Source: Pseudomonadota bacterium
Lineage (GTDB): Bacteria; Pseudomonadota; Gammaproteobacteria; Xanthomonadales; Rhodanobacteraceae
NCBI GenBank assembly: GCA_023430685.1
Contig: JAEYZH010000024.1
Coordinates: 29,926 to 93,925 of the forward strand
Direction of reading: 5' to 3'
DNA length: 64,000 nucleotides
Shown: piece after piece, positions 49,317 through 57,684 of the stretch
Layout of the letters: every line of letters starts with the position of its first letter
Numbering within the stretch: position 1 is the stretch's first letter
The notes under the pieces: generated by a model
The model's database searches: none
Told to the model about the DNA's origin: nothing
The model's input: the letters and a program-made list of their open reading frames with translations, nothing else
Made by a program: the position numbers and the translations under genes

Positions 49317-50756
49317 GTGACGCAGGCTGTCAACAAGTCGCCGATGTCGCGCCTGCTCGCCGAGCAGGCGTTCAGCCGCGCCGCGGGCGCCCCGCTGGTG
49401 GCCGGCAACGCGGTCGAGCTGCTGGTCGACTGCCGCGCGAATTTCGACGCGTGGCTCGCCGCGATCGCGGGCGCGCGCCACGCGGTGCTGTTCGAGAACT
49501 ACATCTTCCGCGACGACGCGACCGGGCGTTCGTTCCTCGATGCGCTGGTCGAGCGCGCGCGCGCCGGCGTGCGCGTGTTCGTGCTGCGCGACTGGCTCGG
49601 CTGCCTAGGCCAATCCTCGAACGCGTTCTGGGCACCGCTCGTCGAGGCCGGCGGCGAGGTGCGCACCTACAATCCGCTGCGGTTCGCGAATCCGTTCGGC
49701 TGGCTCTCGCGCGACCATCGCAAGTTGCTCGTGGTCGATTCCGAGGTCGGATTCGTCGGCGGCATCTGCGTCAGCGGCAAGTGGCTCGGCGATCCCGCGC
49801 GCGACATCCCGCCATGGCGCGACACGGCAGTCGCAGTGCGCGGGCCGGTGCTGCGCGACCTCGTGCAGGTGTTCGCGGACAGCTGGGCGCAGGTCGGCGA
49901 GCCGCTGTCCGCCGAACTGCTGGAGCAGTGGCCGCAGGCGGAACCAGCCGGGCACGTCGACCTGCGCGTGGTCGCCACGGTGCCCAACGTCGGCGGCCTC
50001 TACCGCGTCGACCAGTTGATCGCCTCGATGGCGCGCACCAACCTGTGGCTGACCGACGCGTACTTCGTCGGTGTCGCGCCGTACGTGCAGGCGCTCGCCG
50101 CGGCCGCGCGCGACGGCGTCGACGTGCGCCTGCTGGTCCCGGGCAGCAGCGACCTGCCCGCGGTCGGCGCGCTCTCGCGATCGGGCTACCGGCCGCTGCT
50201 CGAAGCGGGCGTGCGCGTGTATGAATGGAACGGCTCGATGCTGCACGCGAAGACCGCAGTCGCCGATGGCCGTTGGGCACGCGTCGGATCGAGCAACCTC
50301 AACGTGTCGAGCTGGATCGGCAACTGCGAGATCGACCTCGCGATCGAGGACGAAGCGTTCGCGCGCCGCATGGAAGCGCAGTACCGCGAGGATCTCGCGA
50401 ATGCGACCGAGATCGTGCTCAAGATGCCGCGCCGCCGGCGCGCGCATGGCGACGATGCAGGCCGCGGCCGTCGCGCGGGCGGCAGCGGCAGTTCCAGCCG
50501 CGCGGCCGCGGGTGCGCTGCGCATCGCGAACTCGATCGGCGCCGCGATCACCAATCGCCGCGTGCTCGGCCCCGCCGAAACCGCGCCTCTGGTGATCGGC
50601 GGTGCGCTGCTGCTCGCGCTCGCCGCCGTCGGGATCTTGTGGCCGCGCGTGCTCGCATGGCCGCTTGCGTTGTTCGCCGCCTGGGTCGGCGCGAGCCTCG
50701 TGTTTCGCTACGTCCTCGCCTGGCGTGCGCGACCGCGTCGCAAGCCGGTGGACTGA
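49317..50756 (+). CDS. Cardiolipin synthase (phospholipase D family)
   Basis: A 479-residue membrane-associated enzyme that joins phosphatidylglycerol molecules. Two HKD motifs are intact: His134, Lys136 and Asp141 in RDHRKLLVVD, and His310, Lys312 and Asp317 in LHAKTAVAD. The start is GTG 49317. The C-terminus has a basic linker and two hydrophobic helices (LVIGGALLLALAAVGILWPR; AWPLALFAAWVGASLVFR). Position of the membrane helices at the C-terminus differs from the classic ClsA. Confidence 0.85.
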   Translation: MTQAVNKSPMSRLLAEQAFSRAAGAPLVAGNAVELLVDCRANFDAWLAAIAGARHAVLFENYIFRDDATGRSFLDALVERARAGVRVFVLRDWLGCLGQSSNAFWAPLVEAGGEVRTYNPLRFANPFGWLSRDHRKLLVVDSEVGFVGGICVSGKWLGDPARDIPPWRDTAVAVRGPVLRDLVQVFADSWAQVGEPLSAELLEQWPQAEPAGHVDLRVVATVPNVGGLYRVDQLIASMARTNLWLTDAYFVGVAPYVQALAAAARDGVDVRLLVPGSSDLPAVGALSRSGYRPLLEAGVRVYEWNGSMLHAKTAVADGRWARVGSSNLNVSSWIGNCEIDLAIEDEAFARRMEAQYREDLANATEIVLKMPRRRRAHGDDAGRGRRAGGSGSSSRAAAGALRIANSIGAAITNRRVLGPAETAPLVIGGALLLALAAVGILWPRVLAWPLALFAAWVGASLVFRYVLAWRARPRRKPVD

Positions 50757-50931
50757 CGCGTTGTCCATGTGGGCGTGGATGGGCTCCAGCCCCGGGCCCT
50801 GCGCGCGATCCATCGGGACCGAGGCGCCTCGCACGGGCTCCGCATCCCGTCGCGCTGCACGGCCATCGCAAGACGTTCAGGCACGCGCGCGCGCATGCGG
50901 TACTCTGGTCGGCCGATCCCCAGGCGCCGCC

Positions 50932-52296
50932 ATGTCCGATACGCCCTCCCCGCCTGCCGCACGCGAGGTGTACACGCCGAGCGCGCTGGCGAGGTTCGTG
51001 CGCGACCTGCTCGAAGACACGCTGCCGCTGGTCTGGATCGAAGGCGAGCTCTCCAACTGCTCGCGACCGGCCTCGGGCCACCTCTACTTCACGCTCAAGG
51101 ACGCCGGCGCGCAGGTGCGCTGCGCGATGTTCAAGCCGCGCAGCAGCTGGCTGCGGTTCCGTCCGGCGGATGGCCTGCGCGTGCTCGCTCGCGCGCGCGT
51201 GAGCCTGTACGAGGCACGCGGCGAGTTCCAGCTCGTGGTCGAGTCGCTCGAGGAAGCCGGCGAAGGCGCGCTGCGCCGCGCGTTCGAGGAGCTCAAGGCG
51301 AAGCTGCTGGCCGAAGGCCTGTTCGACGCCGCGCTCAAGCGCGCGCTCCCGCGCATGCCTCGCCGCATCGGCGTCGTCACGTCGGCGACCGGCGCGGCGA
51401 TACGCGACGTGCTCAGCGTGCTCGCGCGACGCTTCCCGCTGGCCGACGTCGAGGTGCTTCCCGTCCCGGTGCAGGGCAAGGACGCACCTCCGGCGATCGT
51501 CGCGGCGCTCGCGGCGGCCTCGCGCGCGGGCCGGCACGACGTGATCCTGCTCACACGCGGCGGCGGCTCGCTCGAGGACCTCTGGGCGTTCAACGACGAA
51601 GCGGTCGCGCGCGCGATCCGCGCGAGCGCGATACCGGTGGTGTCGGCGATTGGACACGAAGTGGATTTCACGATCGCCGATTTCGCGTCCGACCTGCGCG
51701 CGCCGACGCCGTCGGCCGCCGCGGAGCTCCTCGTGCCCGATGCGGGCGAACTGCTCGCAGCGCTGCGTCGCCAGGCCTCGCGCCTCGCGCAGTTCCAGCG
51801 CCGCATGCTCGAGCTGCGCGCGCAGCGCCTCGACCACCTGCTCGCTCGACTCAACGCGCAGCGCCCGCAGGCGCGCCTGTCGCGCGCGGGCGAACGCCTG
51901 CAGCAGCTGCATCGTCGCCTCGGTTCCTGCGCACGCGCCGCCGTCGTTCGCGGCGATTCGCGCCTCTCGCTGCTGCGCACGCGCATGCTTGCGCAGCACC
52001 CGCTCGCGCGGCTCGAACGCGGCGCGGAGCGCGCGCGCAGCCTGCGCGGTCGCCTCGATGCCGGCATGCGCGCCGGCATCGAACGGCGGCGCTCGCGCCT
52101 CGCCGAACTCGCGCGCACGCTGAACGCAGTCAGCCCGCTCGCGACGCTCGAGCGCGGCTATGCGATCCTGCTCGAGCGCGACAGCGGGCGCGTCGTGCGC
52201 TCGACCGCGCAGGTGCGCGCCGGCACGCGGGTGCAGGCGCGCGTTTCCGACGGGTTGATCCCGCTGCAGGCGGATACGCGTGGCGACCTGCCCTGA
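50932..52296 (+). CDS. xseA: Exodeoxyribonuclease VII large subunit
   Basis: A 454-residue nuclease subunit that degrades single-stranded DNA with XseB. The N-terminal OB-fold (VWIEGELSNCSRPASGHLYF), the catalytic core (RIGVVTSATGAAIRDVLSVL; VILLTRGGGSLEDLWAFNDE; SAIGHEVDFTIADF) and a long coiled coil at the C-terminus are all in the standard order. ATG 50932 fits the family N-terminus. The partner xseB is not in this window. Confidence 0.92.
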   Translation: MSDTPSPPAAREVYTPSALARFVRDLLEDTLPLVWIEGELSNCSRPASGHLYFTLKDAGAQVRCAMFKPRSSWLRFRPADGLRVLARARVSLYEARGEFQLVVESLEEAGEGALRRAFEELKAKLLAEGLFDAALKRALPRMPRRIGVVTSATGAAIRDVLSVLARRFPLADVEVLPVPVQGKDAPPAIVAALAAASRAGRHDVILLTRGGGSLEDLWAFNDEAVARAIRASAIPVVSAIGHEVDFTIADFASDLRAPTPSAAAELLVPDAGELLAALRRQASRLAQFQRRMLELRAQRLDHLLARLNAQRPQARLSRAGERLQQLHRRLGSCARAAVVRGDSRLSLLRTRMLAQHPLARLERGAERARSLRGRLDAGMRAGIERRRSRLAELARTLNAVSPLATLERGYAILLERDSGRVVRSTAQVRAGTRVQARVSDGLIPLQADTRGDLP

Positions 52297-52311
52297 CCAG
52301 GAACCCCGGCG

Positions 52312-53736
52312 ATGACCGACGACCATCCGCTTTACCTCGCGAACAAGCCGACCCGGCTTGCGAACCGGCTCGAAGTCGTCGACAAGCATTCGGGTCAAGT
52401 CGCCGCGCAGGTCGCCCTTGCCGACGCAAGGATCGTCGACGAGGCAATCGCGGCCGCGGTCGCGGCCGAGGGCCCGATGCGGCGTTTCCCGCCGCACGCG
52501 CGGCAAGCCGTGCTCGACCATTGCGTCGCGCGCTTCCGCGAACGGTTCGACGAGCTCGCACTCGCGCTCTGCGTCGAAGCCGGCAAGCCGATCAAGGACG
52601 CCGAAGGCGAGGTCACGCGGCTCATCGACACCTTCCGCGTCGCGGCCGAGGAGTCGGTGCGCATCGACGGCGAGATGCCGAACCTCGAGATCTCCGCGCG
52701 CGCACAAGGCTATCGCGGCTTCGTGCAGCGCGTGCCGATCGGCGCCTGCTCGTTCATCACGCCGTTCAATTTCCCGCTGAACCTCGTCGCGCACAAGGTC
52801 GCCCCCGCGATCGCGGCCGGTTGCCCGTTCGTCCTGAAGCCATCGGAGAAGACGCCGCTCGGCGCGCTGATCATCGGCGGCATCCTTGCCGAGACCGACC
52901 TGCCCGCCGGCGCGTTCTCGATCCTCCCGTGCCCCGTCGAGGACGCGACGGCACTGGTCGAGGACGACCGAATCAAGCTGCTGTCGTTCACCGGCGGCCA
53001 GGTCGGCTGGACACTCAAGGCGAAGGCCGGGCGCAAGAAGGTGGTGCTCGAACTCGGCGGCAATGCGGCCTGCATCATCGACGCGGACCAGCGCGATCAG
53101 CTCGACCACGTGGTCGAACGCCTCGTGTTCGGCGCGTACTACCAGTCGGGCCAGAGTTGCATCAAGGTGCAGCGCGTGTTCGCGCATGCATCGCTGTACG
53201 AGGAACTGCGCGAACGCTTCGTCGCGGCGACGAGGGCATTGAAGGCCGGCGACCCGAAGCAGCGCGACACCTTCCTCGGCCCGCTCATCGACGAGGCATC
53301 GGCGAAGCGCCTCGAAAGCTGGATCCGCGAAGCGGTGGACGCCGGAGCACGCCTGTTGTGCGGCGGTGGCCGCGAGGGGAACCGGCTCGAAGCCAGCGTG
53401 CTCGAAGACGTGCCGCGCGGCGCGAAGCTGGACGCCGAGGAGGCGTTCGGTCCGGTCACCGTGCTCGCACCGTTCACGGCATTCGACGAGGCGATCGCAC
53501 GCGTCAACGATTCCGAATACGGCCTGCAGGCCGGCGTATTCACCCACGACATCCGCCACGCGATGCGCACATGGGACGAGCTCGAAGTCGGCGGCGTGAT
53601 CGTCAACGACATCCCGAGCTTCCGCGTCGACAACATGCCATACGGCGGCGTCAAGCACTCGGGCTTCGGCCGCGAAGGCATCCGCTACGCGATCGCGGAC
53701 ATGACCGAACAGCGCCTGATGGTGCTGCGCGGTTGA
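52312..53736 (+). CDS. NAD(P)-dependent aldehyde dehydrogenase
   Basis: A 474-residue cytoplasmic oxidoreductase that oxidises an aldehyde to an acid. It has the cofactor region CSFITPFNFPLNLVAHKVAP, the general-base motif LELGGNAA and the catalytic cysteine in QSGQSCIKVQR. The C-terminal YGGVKHSGFGREG is diagnostic. The closest subfamily by motif is the glyceraldehyde-3-phosphate or phosphonoacetaldehyde type, but the substrate cannot be fixed. It follows xseA by 15 bases. Confidence 0.85.
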   Translation: MTDDHPLYLANKPTRLANRLEVVDKHSGQVAAQVALADARIVDEAIAAAVAAEGPMRRFPPHARQAVLDHCVARFRERFDELALALCVEAGKPIKDAEGEVTRLIDTFRVAAEESVRIDGEMPNLEISARAQGYRGFVQRVPIGACSFITPFNFPLNLVAHKVAPAIAAGCPFVLKPSEKTPLGALIIGGILAETDLPAGAFSILPCPVEDATALVEDDRIKLLSFTGGQVGWTLKAKAGRKKVVLELGGNAACIIDADQRDQLDHVVERLVFGAYYQSGQSCIKVQRVFAHASLYEELRERFVAATRALKAGDPKQRDTFLGPLIDEASAKRLESWIREAVDAGARLLCGGGREGNRLEASVLEDVPRGAKLDAEEAFGPVTVLAPFTAFDEAIARVNDSEYGLQAGVFTHDIRHAMRTWDELEVGGVIVNDIPSFRVDNMPYGGVKHSGFGREGIRYAIADMTEQRLMVLRG

Positions 53737-53739
53737 ATC

Positions 53740-54441
53740 TCAGGTTCGCGGCGCGCGCCACGCCGCGCGGGGGCGACCGCGCGGCCTCGCGGTCGCGACG
53801 CGCGCCGAGCGAGATTCGACGTCGCGCCGGAACTCACGGTTGCCCCACGCCCTCTGCTGGCGCGTGTGCAACCGCAGTTCGAGCGTCTCGCGTGGATCGG
53901 CACCCGCATCGACGTAGCGCCGCCAGACGGCGGCGCTGGCCTGCGCGTCGCCGCCGAGTCTGGCATGTTCCGGATGGAGGGTGACGCAGGCATCCTCGGC
54001 GCCGGAACCGCTGCACGCATGGCTGCTCCAGGCCCAGTCGCGTGCACGCGCCGCCAGGCCCGCGCGCACCGGATGCGCTTCGATGTGGCGGCAGCACGCG
54101 AGCACGTGCGGGCCGTCCGCGATCAGCGCCGCGACATAGCGTCGCCACAGTGGACCGCTGGCGCCATGGCGCCGGTTGAAGTGGGCGACGTAGCGCCGGC
54201 CCAGGGCCTGCATCATGCGCGGCACGCCGGTGTCGTCGCGCGGCGTCGCGAGCAGGTGCACGTGGTCCGGCATCAGCACGTAGGCATGGATCGCGCAGCC
54301 GAACCGCAGCGCTGCTGCACCCAGTTCGCGCAGGTAGGCGCGGCGGTCGTCGTCGTCGCGGAAGCAGTCGCTTCCGACGCGCGCTCGCTGCACCACGTGC
54401 TGCGCGATTCCGGCAAGATTGTATCGACCCTGGCGCGCCAT
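53740..54441 (-). CDS. REP-associated tyrosine transposase (RAYT, TnpA-REP)
   Basis: A 233-residue single-copy transposase-like protein. The start MARQGRYNLAGIAQHVVQRA matches the RAYT N-terminus, MPDHVHLLATP is the HUH metal-binding motif and ALGRRYVAHFNRRHGASGPL precedes the catalytic tyrosine region. RAYTs are linked to spread of REP hairpins. The C-terminus is basic and extended. No clear REP elements are seen next to it. It is convergent with the dehydrogenase gene. Confidence 0.8.
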   Translation of the reverse strand: MARQGRYNLAGIAQHVVQRARVGSDCFRDDDDRRAYLRELGAAALRFGCAIHAYVLMPDHVHLLATPRDDTGVPRMMQALGRRYVAHFNRRHGASGPLWRRYVAALIADGPHVLACCRHIEAHPVRAGLAARARDWAWSSHACSGSGAEDACVTLHPEHARLGGDAQASAAVWRRYVDAGADPRETLELRLHTRQQRAWGNREFRRDVESRSARVATARPRGRPRAAWRAPRT

Positions 54442-54451
54442 GCAGCGGCCC

Positions 54452-54853
54452 TCAGCGCTGCGCGGTGGCGACCGGTGCCGGCGCGAGCCAGGCACGATAC
54501 GCGGCTTCGTCGTAGCCGACGATGCGCCAACCCGCGGTCACCAGCACCGGCACGCCGCCGACGTCGAGTTGCGAGTACAACGCACGCGCGCGCTCCGACG
54601 CGTCGATGTCGAGTTCGGCGTAGTCGACGCCGAGCGTCGCGAGCAGCACGCGCGCCTTCTCGCAGAAGCCGCAGGTCCGGGTCGAGAACAACACGACCGG
54701 GCGGCTCGTGGTCGCCACGATCGGGCCGTAGTCCCCGGCGAGGACCGCGGGCGCAGGTCGCAACTGGCGCACTGCGAGCGTGCCGAACCAGCCGGTCGCC
54801 GCCGCGGTCGTGGCCAGCGCCACCGCAGGCAGGATGCGGCGAAGAAATCGCAT
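54452..54853 (-). CDS. Membrane-anchored glutaredoxin-like protein
   Basis: A 133-residue protein from ATG 54853, six bases after GGGAG. An N-terminal hydrophobic anchor (ILPAVALATTAAATGWFGTL) precedes a thioredoxin-fold domain with active site CGFC at residues 61-64 (LFSTRTCGFCEKARVLLATL) and the cis-proline region VGGVPVLVTAG. It should face the periplasm and act in thiol-disulfide exchange. A gene for a small Cys-rich exported peptide lies just upstream. Confidence 0.8.
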   Translation of the reverse strand: MRFLRRILPAVALATTAAATGWFGTLAVRQLRPAPAVLAGDYGPIVATTSRPVVLFSTRTCGFCEKARVLLATLGVDYAELDIDASERARALYSQLDVGGVPVLVTAGWRIVGYDEAAYRAWLAPAPVATAQR

Positions 54854-54939
54854 GTCGAACTCCCGTTCCGCGGCGGCCTCCTTGCCGCCGCGGGCGCACC
54901 ATCGAGGTCCCCCGCCGTCCGTGGCGCGGGGTGCTTCGC

Positions 54940-55137
54940 TCAGAGGCCGTAGATCCAGCAGCAGATGCTGCTGCCGAGCCAGTCGAGGCACGAGAGGTAG
55001 CTGCCCGTATCGGACGGATCGATCATGCAGACGCCGCCGCCACCGCCGGGCGGCAGCGCCCATGCGGAAGCGCTGGCGATGCCGAGCACGAGGGCGGAAA
55101 GCAGGACGCGCGCGCGTCCGTTGCGAGACTTGTTCAT
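54940..55137 (-). CDS. Tiny exported Cys-rich peptide
   Basis: A 65-residue precursor from ATG 55137 with GGAGC eight bases upstream. The signal peptide (RVLLSALVLGIASASAWA) ends at Ala, leaving a mature peptide of about 38 residues: LPPGGGGGVCMIDPSDTG followed by SYLSCLDWLGSSICCWIYGL. It has four cysteines and a hydrophobic, aromatic C-terminus. It lies upstream of the anchored glutaredoxin and probably in the same unit. Function unknown; it could be a substrate of that thiol enzyme. Confidence 0.6.
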   Translation of the reverse strand: MNKSRNGRARVLLSALVLGIASASAWALPPGGGGGVCMIDPSDTGSYLSCLDWLGSSICCWIYGL

Positions 55138-55329
55138 CGTCGAATGCTCCATTCAAGCGGGCCGCGCAGGATCGCGACCCATGACTAGGAACGCCGGTGC
55201 GCGCCCGCCTGCGTCAAAAAGGGGACAGGTTGCGCGGGCCATTGCGCACGTGCGCCGCCGCGACGCCGATGGAAGTGCCACGCGCGATGCAGCAGAATCG
55301 GCCCCGGTCCATCACGAAGGGATACACGC

Positions 55330-55854
55330 ATGAACCCACGCATCACCGCGGCGCTTGCCGCAGGATTGTTCATCGCCGGCGTCGGCGTCGGCTATGCCGC
55401 GCAGAAGCTCGTGCCCGCGCTCTATCACGGCAAGGCCCCACCGGAAGCCGCGCGCGCCCTGCTCGAGGCCGCGCGCGAACAGGCGGGCGACGAAGGCAGC
55501 TGGGAGCGGATCGGCATCGGTCGCATCCACTACCTTGCGGGGCAGAAGGCCGAAGCCCAGGCGATCTTCGACTCGCTGCTGGGCGGCGACGCCGACGACA
55601 GCGACGTCTACCGCATCGCGCGCGTGTACCGCGAAGCCGGTGAATGGGCGAAGGCGAAGCCGCTGTTCGACCGCTACCTCGCAGCCAATCCGAAGGACGA
55701 GAAGGCACTCGCCGAAGTCGGTGCGTTCTACCTGCTCAATGGTGATCGCGAAGGCGCCGAGCGCCTGTTCGACCGCTCGTTCGCGGTCACGTCCGAGGTG
55801 TGGGCGACGATCGCCGCGGCAGGCGCGTATCTCGGCGTCGCCCCGCAGGAATAG
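55330..55854 (+). CDS. TPR-like protein with N-terminal membrane anchor
   Basis: A 174-residue protein. A hydrophobic N-terminal segment (ITAALAAGLFIAGVGVGYAA) is followed by tetratricopeptide-type helices (GRIHYLAGQKAEAQAIFDSL; ARVYREAGEWAKAKPLFDRY; LAEVGAFYLLNGDREGAERL). Such proteins act as scaffolds at the inner membrane or in the periplasm. No specific partner is evident. Confidence 0.7.
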   Translation: MNPRITAALAAGLFIAGVGVGYAAQKLVPALYHGKAPPEAARALLEAAREQAGDEGSWERIGIGRIHYLAGQKAEAQAIFDSLLGGDADDSDVYRIARVYREAGEWAKAKPLFDRYLAANPKDEKALAEVGAFYLLNGDREGAERLFDRSFAVTSEVWATIAAAGAYLGVAPQE

Positions 55855-55950
55855 CGCGCGCGGGCCTTGCGATTCCCGGCGCCGCCGCGGCGAAAGCCGG
55901 AACGACCGAGCGGCGGCGTCGGCGCCGGCTTCCGTGGGCGCTCCGCGGGT

Positions 55951-56355
55951 TCAGGCCGAAGCAAGTCGATGCGACGGCGTTTCGTTGGTGAGCGCGAATG
56001 CGCTCGCGCGCGCCGCTTCGATCGGTCGCAGCTCGAAGAACAGTCCGAGCTGGATGCACGGATTGCGCGCGATGATCGCCTGCGCTTCGTCGAGGTCGCG
56101 CGCGAGAATGAACCAATAGCCGCCGATGATCTCCTTGGACTCGCCGAACGGACCGTCGCTGATGAATCCGCGCCCGACGGTGCGACCCGCCGTACCGAGC
56201 CGCTGCCCGGTGCGCATCCTGCCCGCCGCAATCTCCTGCTCGAGCCACGCGTAGAACGCGTCGATCCCCTTCTGGATGCGCTCGGGCGGTGCATCCTCGT
56301 CCCAGCGGCCGCGCGAGAGGACGAGGAATTCGGACGGCGCCGCTGCATCGCTCAT
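55951..56355 (-). CDS. YCII-related (DGPF) domain protein
   Basis: A 134-residue cytoplasmic protein. The segment ISDGPFGESKEIIGGYWFIL with the core DGPF is the hallmark of the YCII-related DGPF subgroup, often encoded near ECF sigma factors. A ferredoxin-like fold is expected. Substrate or partner unknown here; no sigma factor gene is adjacent. Confidence 0.85.
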   Translation of the reverse strand: MSDAAAPSEFLVLSRGRWDEDAPPERIQKGIDAFYAWLEQEIAAGRMRTGQRLGTAGRTVGRGFISDGPFGESKEIIGGYWFILARDLDEAQAIIARNPCIQLGLFFELRPIEAARASAFALTNETPSHRLASA

Positions 56356-56450
56356 GCAATCTCCCGGTGGCGGCCGCGCGTCGGGCGCGACCTTCGAGTC
56401 GCGCATCCTCGCCTGCCGCGCGCGAGCGCGCAACGGAGCCGCCGGGTGAC

Positions 56451-57008
56451 TCAGCGGACGGCTTGCGCGCAGGTCGCGGGCAGCGACGCCACGAGCTTCG
56501 CGACCTCTTCGCGCGTCGCGGGCTTGGGCGGCGTTCCTCCATCGAACAGCACGCGCCATTCGCCGTCGGCGTCGCGCTTCCAGACCGAATTGAAGCGACT
56601 GATCGTGTAGCGGTGCTTCGCGGACGGATCGAAGATCTCGGTCCACGCAGGTCCCGACGAGACGGCGACATCGGGATCGGCGCCGATCGACACGAACTGC
56701 GGATGCCAGCGCAGCGCAAGCTCGCGACCTTCGATGATCTCCTTCCAGTCCGCGACCACCGCCGCGCGACCGCGCACCGGCTGCGGGCTCGCCGCGTTGA
56801 AGACGGTGTCTGCGACGAGGTGGTCGGCGAACGCCGCCGCATCGTGGGCCGCGACGGTATTGGCGAAACTGCGCTCACGCATCCAGACCTCGCATTCGGC
56901 TTGCGTCATCGCGACGACGGGAGGAACCGGGGCAGCGAATGCGGACGCATGCAGCAGGGCGCTCGAGGCGAGCGAGAGCGCGAACGGGAACAACGGGTGG
57001 GTCTTCAT
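56451..57008 (-). CDS. Exported SnoaL/DUF4440-like protein
   Basis: A 185-residue protein with a signal peptide (PLFPFALSLASSALLHASAF, cleavage near AFA) and a cone-shaped alpha/beta domain (FANTVAAHDAAAFADHLVAD; WKEIIEGRELALRWHPQFVS; ISRFNSVWKRDADGEWRVLF), the layout of NTF2-like SnoaL/DUF4440 proteins. Enzymatic activity cannot be told from sequence. It may be a periplasmic binding or hydrolase-type protein. Confidence 0.75.
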   Translation of the reverse strand: MKTHPLFPFALSLASSALLHASAFAAPVPPVVAMTQAECEVWMRERSFANTVAAHDAAAFADHLVADTVFNAASPQPVRGRAAVVADWKEIIEGRELALRWHPQFVSIGADPDVAVSSGPAWTEIFDPSAKHRYTISRFNSVWKRDADGEWRVLFDGGTPPKPATREEVAKLVASLPATCAQAVR

Positions 57009-57147
57009 CGGAAATACCTGGTCGGCGGAACGTCCCGGCGAAGCCCGGGATCGGATGGGCCGCATCATGGACTGCCCGCGATCGGGATCAAGATCTCGCG
57101 CGCGCGATTGCGATGAAGCGCTGCCGCTCTGCGCCGACCCGCGCGCG

Positions 57148-57684
57148 TCAGTCGCGTGCGGACGGCGACCCCGGCCCCGCCAGCTCGAGCGTCATGAACG
57201 TGCTGTGCGGGTCATCGCGATACGGCGGGAATGGCGCGCACTCGATGAAGCCGTGCCGCGCGTACAGCCGCCGCGCGGGCTCGAACGCGGCCATCGATCC
57301 GGTCTCGAGGCTGAGACGCCGGTACCCGCGGCGACCCGCCTCGCCGATGATGTGCGCGAGCATCGCGGCGGCGACGCCCTTGCGCAGGTGCGCGCCGGCG
57401 GTGCGCATCGACTTGATTTCGCCATGCGCGGGGTCGAGCTCGCGCAATGCGCCGCAACCGAGCAGTCCGTGCGCGCCCCAGGCGCTCCAGAACGTGACGT
57501 CGGGTGCGCGCAACGCGACGAGGTCGAGCGCATGCACGCTGCCGGGCGGCGACAGCGCATGGCAGTCGCGCAGGTGTTCGCGCAGCAGGTCGATGATCGC
57601 CTCGCCCTGCAGGTCGTCGCGCACGATGCGCAGGTCGCCGCCGGGCGCCTGCCCCGCGGCCGGGGCTTCGTGCGCGCGCGTCAT
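57148..57684 (-). CDS. GNAT-family N-acetyltransferase
   Basis: A 178-residue acetyltransferase. The acetyl-CoA motif appears as MRTAGAHLRKGVAAAMLAHI and a later RRLSLETGSMAAFEPARRLY, with the final YARHGFIECAPF, as in small GNAT enzymes. It starts by ATGA overlap with the end of the acyltransferase gene, indicating one operon. The substrate is unknown. Confidence 0.8.
   Translation of the reverse strand: MTRAHEAPAAGQAPGGDLRIVRDDLQGEAIIDLLREHLRDCHALSPPGSVHALDLVALRAPDVTFWSAWGAHGLLGCGALRELDPAHGEIKSMRTAGAHLRKGVAAAMLAHIIGEAGRRGYRRLSLETGSMAAFEPARRLYARHGFIECAPFPPYRDDPHSTFMTLELAGPGSPSARD

Noticed and set aside
45493..49320. Plus-strand open frame of 1275 codons
   Set aside because: It covers the M64 peptidase in another frame and the antisense of the 47380-49065 gene; Arg-rich composition shows it is an artefact of GC content.
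50548..53658. Minus-strand open frame of 1036 codons
   Set aside because: It is antisense to the well-supported xseA and aldehyde dehydrogenase genes.
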